Shown piece by piece: positions 44,833 through 53,299 of a DNA stretch of 64,000 bases (positions are counted from its first letter, which is position 1; every line of letters starts with the position of its first letter). A program made the translations under genes and the position numbers. Source of the DNA: Pedobacter puniceum. Lineage in GTDB: Bacteria; Bacteroidota; Bacteroidia; Sphingobacteriales; Sphingobacteriaceae. A model generated the notes under the pieces. It had not been told where the DNA came from. It was given only the letters and a program-made list of their open reading frames with translations, and searched no databases. The stretch lies in assembly GCF_009674685.1 (NCBI RefSeq), contig NZ_WKJI01000001.1, positions 1,116,001 through 1,180,000 of the forward strand, written 5' to 3'.

Positions 44833-46785
44833 CTATGGCGTATATTTCCATAAATCGGTATTTTTTCTGAAATAGATATTTCCAGAAGCATCCATAGCTA
44901 ATAAACTAGCTCCTTTATCTAAAATGGTAACTTCTTTAGTTTTTGGGTCGAGCTTAAAGAAATGATTATTTCCCGTTCCGTAAATCATCCCTGATGGATG
45001 TATGGTTAAGAAAGCACTTCTCCAGATATGGCTTTTGAAAGGCGGAAAATCATACAATTTGTGGGTAGAAAGTACTACTCTTTGGGTTGCATCATAAATG
45101 AATAAAGTACCATCTGCAACACCCCAAATGTAGCCATCGGGTCCATTTATTAAACAAGTAATAGCTGTTGCGCCAGCTACAGGTATTATTTGATGCGTTT
45201 TTTGATTTTTATCTAAATCCCAAGAGAAAAGAACTGCTTCTTTGGTGGCTGGCATAATACCTAAACCTCCAGAAATGGTTGTACCTACCAAAATTTCTTT
45301 GCCTGTATAAGCTAAACTAGAAATAGCTTGTTGCTTTATAGGCTCATGAAAGGCTTTTAATTCTTGCGTTTTCACATCAAGAGTAATCAAAGCCCCCCCT
45401 AGTTTACCATACTCAGGTATCATTCCAAAAACCATTTGCTGGCGTTCTGGAATACTTAATACCGCAAAAGATCTACTTTGTCCTTCTATTTCACCAAGCT
45501 TTTTTGGATTGTTAGCTTTCAAATCCCATTTCTGTTGCGTATGGTATTGGTAAAATTTACCTTTTGGATAAATTCCGAAATAGATATTTTCGCCTTGTGA
45601 GGCCATACCTTCGGTTTGATCTAAACCGGATAATCTGCTTTTCTGACCACTCACCGGATGGTAAGTTGCATGTCCGCCAGCTAAATACCCTCCCATCCAG
45701 ATATTACCATCAGGACCGTAAAGTAAAGCATTGATAGGAATAGGTTGTGCCGGAATAGCTAATTTAGTTTTCTCTGAGGTTTTATTTTTAAGACTGTATT
45801 TAACTAAATTGGCTCCTGATGTTAATATATAGACATCATCTTTAATAATTTTTATTGCGTTAGCCGTACCAACATCAGCCAAAAGCTTCTCTGCTAAACT
45901 AACAGATTTTGATGCATTAAAACTCATTAACGAACCTTTAGCTGTATAAAAAGCTGCTTTGCCTTTTTGGTCAGAAGCAACAGCTTTCATGTCTATATCT
46001 TGAATTTCCTGCTCTATTTGTTTAGTTTTTAAATTATATACCAATGTGGTACTTCCGGCGGTTAAGAGCGCTAGAAGACGATCAGATCCGTTTTTACCCG
46101 GTACAATTTCTAAACTGTATACAAACTCTTTATCTTGATATTTTTTGGGCAAAAGTTCCTTTTTTTCGCCGCTTATCGGATTCAGCTCTATTAAATGAGC
46201 ATGAGAACCAATACCTGCATATAAAAGTCCGGTTTTGGCATGGTAGGCCAAGCTTCTTACATAATTCTCGCCAGCAACCAAAGGCCCTTTTGCAACATCA
46301 GAAAAACCATCCTTAGGGTGATATCTAAAAACCCTACAGCCAGGATAGGTAGCACCAAAAACTTCACCATCTTTACCTGCCGTAAGGTTCCACAAATAAG
46401 TTTCGCCTTTTAAAGCGGTACCCAAATCTTCAACCTCTTGTGTACCGGGCTTGTGTTTAAAAAGATTACCACCTGCACCAGGGATATATAAATAACCATC
46501 ACTAGCTTGTGCCATATCCCAAACACCATCAGATTCTGGTAAAGCTTTATCTAAAAGCAATTTTTTACTTTTAACATCAAAAGCCAGTAAATGGGCTGGC
46601 TCCCCTCTAACAACGGTATAAACCAAGGGGGTTCCTTGTGTATCTTCAACAAAGATACTTCCTTGTATCATGGCAGCAAATACTTGCGGACCCAAGTTGG
46701 TAAACTTACCTGTTTTAGGTTGCGCAAAAGTAGCCAAAGAAATACCAGTCGCTATTACTAGCGTAAGCATATATTTTAAGTTCAT
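44833..46785 (-). CDS. Secreted beta-propeller protein of unknown function
   Basis: A 650-residue exported protein (MNLKYMLTLVIATGISLATFA) built of repeated WD40/SMP-30-like blades, for example SDGYLYIPGAGGNLFKHKPG, GPDGNIWMGGYLAGG and GPDGYIWGVADG. Such propellers include lactonases, oxidoreductases and binding proteins. No haem or PQQ ligands can be assigned by eye. It follows the aldolase-like gene closely (3 nt), so it shares the pathway. A lactonase acting on the sugar dehydrogenase product is one guess without direct evidence. Confidence 0.75.
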   Translation of the reverse strand: MNLKYMLTLVIATGISLATFAQPKTGKFTNLGPQVFAAMIQGSIFVEDTQGTPLVYTVVRGEPAHLLAFDVKSKKLLLDKALPESDGVWDMAQASDGYLYIPGAGGNLFKHKPGTQEVEDLGTALKGETYLWNLTAGKDGEVFGATYPGCRVFRYHPKDGFSDVAKGPLVAGENYVRSLAYHAKTGLLYAGIGSHAHLIELNPISGEKKELLPKKYQDKEFVYSLEIVPGKNGSDRLLALLTAGSTTLVYNLKTKQIEQEIQDIDMKAVASDQKGKAAFYTAKGSLMSFNASKSVSLAEKLLADVGTANAIKIIKDDVYILTSGANLVKYSLKNKTSEKTKLAIPAQPIPINALLYGPDGNIWMGGYLAGGHATYHPVSGQKSRLSGLDQTEGMASQGENIYFGIYPKGKFYQYHTQQKWDLKANNPKKLGEIEGQSRSFAVLSIPERQQMVFGMIPEYGKLGGALITLDVKTQELKAFHEPIKQQAISSLAYTGKEILVGTTISGGLGIMPATKEAVLFSWDLDKNQKTHQIIPVAGATAITCLINGPDGYIWGVADGTLFIYDATQRVVLSTHKLYDFPPFKSHIWRSAFLTIHPSGMIYGTGNNHFFKLDPKTKEVTILDKGASLLAMDASGNIYFRKNTDLWKYTP

Positions 46786-46788
46786 AAT

Positions 46789-47850
46789 TTACTTATCGTT
46801 TTTTAAAAATTCGCTTACAAAAGCGTCATCGTTTAAGTGTGGGTATGCCTTATAAACACGATCTATTTCTTCCATTTGGCCATCAGAAAGTTCTTCTTTA
46901 GGGTTTAAGCACCACCTACCTTCTAGTAAACCTTGTCTTCTTAAAACCTCATGAATTCCTGGTATACAGCCGTGGAAAGCTTGTGATGGATCAAACAATG
47001 CGGCATTAACATCTGTAACTTCAATACCTTTAATCAGAAGTTCATGTGCCTTTTGTGCTGTTGGGTTTGCCCGATGTTCTTTAATTTCCTCAAGCAGCTC
47101 TACCGCTTTCTTTGTCCAAACTGCCCAATGACCTAATAAGCCCCCAATAAACTGTTTCTCAAAAGTTTTCCCTTCTACCTCAAAGCGGTAGCTGGTTAAC
47201 AAATCAGCCACAATATTATCATCATTACCAGTGTACATCGCTATTTTATCTCTTCTTGAGGAATGGCTTACCGCCCTCATAACATCTAATGTTTGGTAGC
47301 GATTAAAAGAAGCACATTTAATAGCTTCAATATTTTCAATCTCGGCAAATTGTAACCAAAAATCATAGCTAAATATTCTACCTCCTACAGATGGCTGTAA
47401 GTAAAAACCAAAAACTGGCATTACAGCAGCAACAGCTTTAACACGATCTAAGATTTGTTCCTCAGACCAGTTTTGTAAACCACCCATACTTAGCAAACCA
47501 ATATCGTAACCGTATTTTAAAGCTATTTCTGCTTCTTTAACGGCTTGTGCTGTTGGCCCACAAATACCTGCAACTTTGATAAAAGGTCTGTCTAAATTTG
47601 CTTTGGTAACTTCTTCTGACGCTAATCTTAAAACCGTTTCAAAAAGATTTACTTCTGGGTCTCTAATTTCAAACTGGGTAGAGTGTACACCAACGGCTAT
47701 ACCCCCAGTACCGCTAGACATATAATATCTGCTTAATTGTCTCTGCTTAAATTCGTTTAATGTTCTATCTGCATTTAATGCTAATGGATGAGCCGGAATA
47801 ACCGTTCCAAAATGTAAATGTCTTTTTAGCTCTTCTGATAATAATTTCAT
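46789..47850 (-). CDS. DapA/dihydrodipicolinate-synthase-family lyase or aldolase
   Basis: A 353-residue TIM-barrel enzyme. The Schiff-base lysine is probably K178 (IKCASFNRYQ) and the catalytic tyrosine Y150 (GFYLQPSVGG), 28 residues apart as in DapA. The family includes keto-deoxy-sugar-acid aldolases and dehydratases. It is about 50 residues longer than DapA. Its ATG overlaps the stop of the upstream epimerase-like gene (TAATG). A role in cleaving a sugar-acid intermediate is likely; lysine synthesis is not. Confidence 0.85.
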   Translation of the reverse strand: MKLLSEELKRHLHFGTVIPAHPLALNADRTLNEFKQRQLSRYYMSSGTGGIAVGVHSTQFEIRDPEVNLFETVLRLASEEVTKANLDRPFIKVAGICGPTAQAVKEAEIALKYGYDIGLLSMGGLQNWSEEQILDRVKAVAAVMPVFGFYLQPSVGGRIFSYDFWLQFAEIENIEAIKCASFNRYQTLDVMRAVSHSSRRDKIAMYTGNDDNIVADLLTSYRFEVEGKTFEKQFIGGLLGHWAVWTKKAVELLEEIKEHRANPTAQKAHELLIKGIEVTDVNAALFDPSQAFHGCIPGIHEVLRRQGLLEGRWCLNPKEELSDGQMEEIDRVYKAYPHLNDDAFVSEFLKNDK

Positions 47851-48866
47851 TAGAATTTACCTCCTCTTTCTTGAAAATGTGTTGCTTTGCCAAACTCTTC
47901 ACCACCTTGTTGTAACCAAGTTGCTGTGATATCTATAATTTCTCTTACTGTAACTTTAGGATAACCAAATAACCTGTGGCATTCTGATGCATTATTAAGT
48001 AATGCTGTACCTTCTGCTTCATAAATAAACTTAGGTTCTTTACCAAAAATTTTCCCGAATTGATTGGCTATCCATTTAATAGATAGGGTTTCTGGACCTG
48101 TTACGTTTAACATTTTTGCTGGCGCCTCACAATGTAATAAAGAACGTATAGCAATTTCATTAGCATCTCCTTGCCAAATCACATTCACGTTTTCTGTACG
48201 CAGGTCAATTTCTTTTCCTTCTAAAACAGATTTTGCAAGCTCCATCATCACACCATATCTAAAATCTACAGCGTAGTTTAAGCGATAAATAAGTGTAGGT
48301 GTTTGATTTTTTTGAGAGAAATATTCAAAAATGCGTTCTCTGCCCAAACAAGACTGCGCATACTCGCCAATAGGCTCTGGTGTAGTTTCTTCAGAAACAC
48401 CGCCAGATGTTACTGGTACAAAAGGTAAAACATTACCTGATGAAAATGCTACGATATTTGAGTTTTTATATTTTTCTGCTACCCTACCCGGTAAATAAGC
48501 ATTCATAGCCCAAGTAAAACCTTCTTTACCTGTTGTACCAAATTTATTTCCGGCTAGGTAAATCACATTTTTGGCATCAGGTAGTGCTTGTAGTTCCGCA
48601 TCATTTAATAAATCGCAAGAAATGGTTTCTATACCTACAGCTTCTAATGCTGCTTTTGCTTTGGCATCAGAAAATCTCGAAACACCAATAATTCTTTTGT
48701 TTATACCCGCGGCTTTAGCTGCTGAAACAGCTAGTTTACCCATACTTGGGCCCATTTTACCACCAATGCCTAAAAGAATAATATCTCCTTCTATTTTAGC
48801 CATATCAGCAATTAATGCTGCCGATGGTGCTAATAATTCAGATTCTAACTTTTCTAAATCTTTCAT
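47850..48866 (-). CDS. NAD-dependent epimerase/dehydratase-like protein lacking the usual catalytic lysine
   Basis: A 338-residue Rossmann-fold protein of the extended short-chain dehydrogenase type, with a glycine-rich loop LLGIGGKMGPSMG and AFSSGNVLPF as the catalytic Ser strand. Where YxxxK is expected the sequence reads YAQSC, so the lysine is replaced by Cys. The gene is coupled to the aldolase gene. It may catalyse a different redox or isomerisation step on the same sugar acid. Confidence 0.8.
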   Translation of the reverse strand: MKDLEKLESELLAPSAALIADMAKIEGDIILLGIGGKMGPSMGKLAVSAAKAAGINKRIIGVSRFSDAKAKAALEAVGIETISCDLLNDAELQALPDAKNVIYLAGNKFGTTGKEGFTWAMNAYLPGRVAEKYKNSNIVAFSSGNVLPFVPVTSGGVSEETTPEPIGEYAQSCLGRERIFEYFSQKNQTPTLIYRLNYAVDFRYGVMMELAKSVLEGKEIDLRTENVNVIWQGDANEIAIRSLLHCEAPAKMLNVTGPETLSIKWIANQFGKIFGKEPKFIYEAEGTALLNNASECHRLFGYPKVTVREIIDITATWLQQGGEEFGKATHFQERGGKF

Positions 48867-48889
48867 TCGTTTCTTGCTTAATCTTATAA

Positions 48890-50104
48890 TTATTTAATAA
48901 ATAGCTCGTAAAAATTCCAAATTGCCAATGAGCTTAATAGTACTAAGCCTATAGCTCCACCTACTTTAGCAAAACTATTATTCACATTTTCACCCATCAT
49001 TTTCTTGTCATTGGCAATAGAAAACATGGCTATACCTATAATGGGAACTAAAAATATGGTAACACTTTGTGCAAAAATGATAAGTTCTAAAGGTAACTTT
49101 CCAAAGATGAGAGAAATGCTGGCTCCACAAACCATTACTAAAGCTATCAGTAACCTTACTGCTTTAGAACTTAATTTACTACTATAACCCAAAGCATCGC
49201 CCAAAAGGCTACCGCCAACGGTAGCGTTACCTACTAATGATGAAAAAGAGGCTCCAAATAACCCTGCTAAAAATAAATCAGCTGCGTATGTCCCAAATAA
49301 TGGCTCTAAAGCTTTAGACATTTCTGATGCAGAATTTACTTTTATTCCTTGCGGATGTAATACAGCAGCAGCACAAATGATGACAACTGCACTCATAATC
49401 CCTAAAATATATATCCCTGTTGCGCTTCTGTTTTTTTGAGGTTTGGCGCCAGGCTTTCTGCTTTCTTGTACCAAATAAGCCTGATAAAAAGCCCCTACTA
49501 TAGAAAAACAAGAAGCCATAAAAGCTATTAGCAAACCTGTTGAACCCACTGGAAAACTTGGAATAAACCCACCAGCAATACCAGTTAAAGAAGGTTTACT
49601 CAAAAACAAAGTTGTTAAAAATGAGAAAAGCATCAATCCTACCAATGCAATCATTAAACGTTCTAGGGTTTTATAAAAACTTCTAAAAAATAACAATGCA
49701 ATGCCTAAGATATTGAAGACTAAAACCCATATCCACGCTTTAGTACCGCTGGCTTCTGCAATGGCAATACCTACCCCTATAGAGTTTCCTGCTTGAAAAG
49801 AAGTGGTGACTAAAAACACACCAAACCCTATTATTAATCCAGCTTTGTTACCCCATTTTACTTTAATTTGAGATAAGAGACTATTTTCGCTACTTAGCCC
49901 TATACGAGCCCCCATATTGGTAAAAATGAGCATAAAGAAGATAGCAATTACAACCACCCAAAGGGTTGAGTAGCCATATTCTGCACCAAGTTTTGAAGTA
50001 ATGGTCATTTTACTTGGACCAAAAACCAGAGCTGCTGTAATAATACCTGGCCCTAGACCTTTTAATAATTTCACCAGCTTATTTTGCTGATTTTGTTCTT
50101 CCAT
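48890..50104 (-). CDS. Nramp-superfamily transporter without the metal-binding motif
   Basis: A 404-residue protein with about 11 membrane helices whose N-terminus aligns with Nramp (GLGPGIITAALVFGPSKMTI against GPGFLVAVGYMDPGNWATD). The metal-ligand motif DPGN is replaced by GPSK, and the TM6 motif MPH is absent (FSIVGAFYQAYLVQES). It therefore probably does not carry divalent metals. In this operon an organic substrate such as a sugar acid is more plausible, but that is inferred. One nt separates it from the sugar dehydrogenase gene stop. Confidence 0.82.
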   Translation of the reverse strand: MEEQNQQNKLVKLLKGLGPGIITAALVFGPSKMTITSKLGAEYGYSTLWVVVIAIFFMLIFTNMGARIGLSSENSLLSQIKVKWGNKAGLIIGFGVFLVTTSFQAGNSIGVGIAIAEASGTKAWIWVLVFNILGIALLFFRSFYKTLERLMIALVGLMLFSFLTTLFLSKPSLTGIAGGFIPSFPVGSTGLLIAFMASCFSIVGAFYQAYLVQESRKPGAKPQKNRSATGIYILGIMSAVVIICAAAVLHPQGIKVNSASEMSKALEPLFGTYAADLFLAGLFGASFSSLVGNATVGGSLLGDALGYSSKLSSKAVRLLIALVMVCGASISLIFGKLPLELIIFAQSVTIFLVPIIGIAMFSIANDKKMMGENVNNSFAKVGGAIGLVLLSSLAIWNFYELFIK

Positions 50105-50105
50105 A

Positions 50106-51623
50106 CTAGCGGTTTTGTGCGATTTCTGTTTCGTTAATTTTAGAGGCCTGATTTCCCCAATTTTGTCTAATATAAATAAGAATATCTGCCAACTCCTGAT
50201 CTTTTAAAAAAGCGAAACTTGGCATTTTCTGAGGGTTTTCCTTTCTATTGATTCCATTTAACACCGCTTTTATAAGACCTGTTGAAGGACCATTTACCAT
50301 AGCAGAACCTGCCAAAGCCGGAAAAACATCTTTTACGCCTTTTCCATCTGCCTGATGACAGGATACACAATAACTTTGATACAGTTGTGCCGCATTTAAG
50401 TGTTGTAGCGTTGCTTGGGCCTTTAAACCTGTCAAAGGCTTTTTTAATACCTTATCGGATATACTTATCTTTAATATCTTATCATCTCCCGGTAAGGGAA
50501 AATCAACTTGAGGTTTCCAATCTTTATTACTTGTTGAAATATAAATTACACCGTTTGCATCCACACATACATCTCTCAAACGCCCATAATAATTCTCAAA
50601 AAATATCTCTTCGGATACGATGGCTTTACCCTCTTCATTTAATTTTAAAACACGTAAACTTTGACCTTTTAAGGTAGTTAATAGTAGGCTATTATTCCAC
50701 TCGGGAATACTTGCAGAACCATAATACGCGATACCAGCAGGAGCAATTACGGGAGTCCAAGATTTAACTGGCTCTTTGGTGTTATTTGCCTGAGCAAAAA
50801 CAATTTCTTCTGGTAAATTATGTAAGCCTTCTATAGCAGGCCAACCATAATTTCTATTTTTTTCTATCAAATTTACTTCGTCCTCAATAGCATCTCCATG
50901 TTCAGATGTAAATACGTTTCCTTTATTGGTAACAGTAATACCCTGCATATTTCTAAAACCTCTGGCCCATACGTAACTTTTAGGATTTGGATTATCGGCT
51001 GGTATGCTGCCATCGGGGTTTAAACGCAAAATTTTACCATTCAAAAAGTTTAAGTCCTGAGATTCATCACCATGATAAGCGTCGCCAGTTGCCCAAAGTA
51101 TTTTACCAGATTTTGAGAAGGTTATACGCCCTCCATTATGTGCTTTAAAACCTTTAACTTTCAACAACTCTTTTGGAGACTCCAGTGTATCGCCTTTAAA
51201 AGTATATCTTACCAATTTATTAAATATCAAAGTATCGGTTTTTGTAGTATAATGCACATATACATAAGGATTTTGCTTAAAATCTGGATGAACTGCCATG
51301 GCTAATAAACCCGCAGTTCTTTGATGCCAAACTTCTGGTATAACCAATAACTTTTGTTGTTGATGTGTTTCTAGATTGATGTAAGATATAGCTCCATATT
51401 GCTCTGTAAAAAATAAAAAATTATTATTCGTTATAGCAATATCCCAAGGTACTTCTAAACTATCTTGAAGAGTCTCTACCTTTAAAATACTAGATTCTAG
51501 TTTTACATTATCTAAGAAAGTTAAATCCTTGTTTTCTGGCTTAGAACAGGAACACCATACAACAGAAAGCAATATTATTAAGCTTAAAGCTCTGTTTGTA
51601 AGGGTTGTAGGTATAATTGGCAT
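50106..51623 (-). CDS. PQQ-type soluble sugar dehydrogenase fused to cytochrome c, lipoprotein
   Basis: A 505-residue exported protein. The leader ends at a lipobox-like cysteine (VVWCSC). Residues about 45-390 are a six-bladed glucose/sorbosone dehydrogenase propeller (VPWDIAITNNNFLFFTEQ, AHNGGRITFSKSGKILWATGD, NYGWPAIEG). Residues about 410-495 form a class I cytochrome c with CVSCHQADGKG and a Met ligand in KMPSF. Such enzymes oxidise an aldose or other sugar in the periplasm and pass electrons through the haem. Substrate unknown. Confidence 0.88.
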   Translation of the reverse strand: MPIIPTTLTNRALSLIILLSVVWCSCSKPENKDLTFLDNVKLESSILKVETLQDSLEVPWDIAITNNNFLFFTEQYGAISYINLETHQQQKLLVIPEVWHQRTAGLLAMAVHPDFKQNPYVYVHYTTKTDTLIFNKLVRYTFKGDTLESPKELLKVKGFKAHNGGRITFSKSGKILWATGDAYHGDESQDLNFLNGKILRLNPDGSIPADNPNPKSYVWARGFRNMQGITVTNKGNVFTSEHGDAIEDEVNLIEKNRNYGWPAIEGLHNLPEEIVFAQANNTKEPVKSWTPVIAPAGIAYYGSASIPEWNNSLLLTTLKGQSLRVLKLNEEGKAIVSEEIFFENYYGRLRDVCVDANGVIYISTSNKDWKPQVDFPLPGDDKILKISISDKVLKKPLTGLKAQATLQHLNAAQLYQSYCVSCHQADGKGVKDVFPALAGSAMVNGPSTGLIKAVLNGINRKENPQKMPSFAFLKDQELADILIYIRQNWGNQASKINETEIAQNR

Positions 51624-51657
51624 AACCTAATCTTTTACATTTAATTATTTAAGATTT

Positions 51658-51685
51658 GAAAGTTATAAAAAAAATTAAAAAGCAA
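51658..51685 (-). promoter_or_regulatory. Candidate promoter of the sugar-dehydrogenase operon
   Basis: Minus strand: TTG (51685-51683), 17 nt, TAACTTTC (51665-51658), one mismatch from consensus. It lies 35 nt before the start codon at 51623 and after the BNR_4 gene stop, so the dehydrogenase-to-GH20 run may be transcribed from here. Confidence 0.5.
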
Positions 51686-51734
51686 CTGAAAATTCTTTAA
51701 TATTTTTTTTGACTATCCTTTTAAAGTTATGATG

Positions 51735-53192
51735 CTACTTCTTTCTTTTTACACGGATTGGCTTAATAAAATCAGTATTTATTTCTGTTGGTAGTTGATA
51801 AACACGCCCTTTTATATCAGAAAAATATAATCTGGAAACTGATTTTTCTCTCCCATGTCCATCTGCCCAAAAAGCATAAAAATCTGGATGAACATTTACA
51901 GGTCTTCTGGCATAAGAATGATTATATATACTATTAGCTGTTAAAGCCTTACTTTTCCAGGTTTTACCTTGATTTTTACTTGTCCACATCACCATTTCTC
52001 CGCCTGTATTATAAGGTTGAGGCCCCATAGTAGTTGGTCCAATTACTCGCCAGATACCTTTATCATCTATATATAAAGAACCCATATCATAATTATTACC
52101 AGAAGTAGTTATCGGATTAATTTCCCAGTTTTCTCCGGTAAATCTGGCGGTATGCCAAGTACGCGGACCTTTTTCTGGTCCTGCTTCATAACCTTTACTG
52201 GTTAGGTATAGAATAACAGGTTTCCCTGTTTCATCATAAGCTAAATCATTAATATAAACATTTAAACCTTTACTATAATAATCTTTTACAAGCGCTTCAT
52301 TATTAACGGTTTTTAAAGGTGTACTTAAAGTTTCTCCTTTAGCATTCTGCCAGCTTTTACCAAAATCTGATGTCTGCAAGTAATACAAATTACTTCTATA
52401 ATTAAGTCCGTTCTCTCCTACTTTAACAGGATGGAAATTAAAACTTGTACCTACAGTGGTTCCATAACTTCCACTGGTTTGATAGTGGCCTTCTTCTATG
52501 GCGGCTATATCTTTCCATTCAGTATAATTTACACCGTTTTGGCTTATCATGAAACTGATAGTTCTTCTTGGTTTAGAGGGTTGCCCCGGAATAACCTTTC
52601 TATCGTAATGCGTAAATAGATTGATAAAACCGTTATCAGGCTGATACCAGGTTTGCAGATAAGAGAAATTATTCATGGCTACCACCTCACCATTAACTAG
52701 CTTAGTAGCCTTAATTTCTTCAAACTCATTGATATCGTAAGGCTTTTTACTTTTATGGATATAAGAAGGACTATTGGTACCATGCGCTGTAGAGAAAAGC
52801 CAGATGTAGCCTTCTTTATCAATATTCATCACCGGATTATCGTGAGCATTGTCTGTTTTCTTATCTAAAACCACTGTTGGTTTTGGAACCATACCTGTTT
52901 GATGATCAAAATAAGAAACCATATGAAGCAAGGTTTTCCCAGAAGCATCACTCCCACCATAACAAAAAAAGGTTTTATGAACCTCTTTTACATAAATAGA
53001 AAATGGGTAATGATTGGCAGGATAAGTCCCTAAACCTCCGCTGTATTTATATACATATTCATCATGAGAAGGCTGGTTGCTATACCAAATACCTCTATAA
53101 CCATCATCTTTTTGGTTAAGGGTTATTGGGCTTTCTTGGGCAACAGCTAAAGTATTAAAAGTTATAAGTACTAAAAGGCATAAATTCTTCAT
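51735..53192 (-). CDS. BNR_4 beta-propeller protein, secreted; possible polysaccharide lyase or glycosidase
   Basis: A 485-residue exported protein (signal MKNLCLLVLITFNTLAVAQ). The body has the BNR_4 hallmark DDGYRGIWYSNQP at the start and repeated blades (DKEGYIWLFSTAHGTNSP, NDLAYDETGKPVILYLTS). Several carbohydrate-active families with this fold are known, such as ulvan lyases PL24/PL25 and the rhamnose-glucuronate enzyme PL42. Conserved His residues (HDNP, HTARF, NHSYARRP) fit an enzyme. Which activity applies is not decidable here. It follows SusD after a long hairpin. Confidence 0.8.
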   Translation of the reverse strand: MKNLCLLVLITFNTLAVAQESPITLNQKDDGYRGIWYSNQPSHDEYVYKYSGGLGTYPANHYPFSIYVKEVHKTFFCYGGSDASGKTLLHMVSYFDHQTGMVPKPTVVLDKKTDNAHDNPVMNIDKEGYIWLFSTAHGTNSPSYIHKSKKPYDINEFEEIKATKLVNGEVVAMNNFSYLQTWYQPDNGFINLFTHYDRKVIPGQPSKPRRTISFMISQNGVNYTEWKDIAAIEEGHYQTSGSYGTTVGTSFNFHPVKVGENGLNYRSNLYYLQTSDFGKSWQNAKGETLSTPLKTVNNEALVKDYYSKGLNVYINDLAYDETGKPVILYLTSKGYEAGPEKGPRTWHTARFTGENWEINPITTSGNNYDMGSLYIDDKGIWRVIGPTTMGPQPYNTGGEMVMWTSKNQGKTWKSKALTANSIYNHSYARRPVNVHPDFYAFWADGHGREKSVSRLYFSDIKGRVYQLPTEINTDFIKPIRVKRKK

Positions 53193-53220
53193 GGAAAAGC
53201 AATCTGAAAGGAAAAAGAAA

Positions 53221-53291
53221 AAGGGCTAAAGCATGGATGAAGAATTAACACCAAATAATATAGCTGGTGAAACATCAATGCTTTAGCCCTT
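53221..53291 (-). terminator. Long-loop hairpin after the susD-like gene
   Basis: AAGGGCTAAAGCAT (53221-53234) and its exact complement (53278-53291) enclose 43 nt, with an inner CACCA/TGGTG stem. On the minus strand the structure is followed by TTTTTC repeats. It may be a terminator or partial terminator separating SusCD from the BNR_4 and dehydrogenase genes. Confidence 0.65.
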
Positions 53292-53299
53292 CATGATGA

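Noticed and set aside
48890-50104. MntH-type manganese/iron transporter annotation
   Set aside because: The DPGN and MPH metal-binding motifs are both missing, and the gene context is carbohydrate catabolism.
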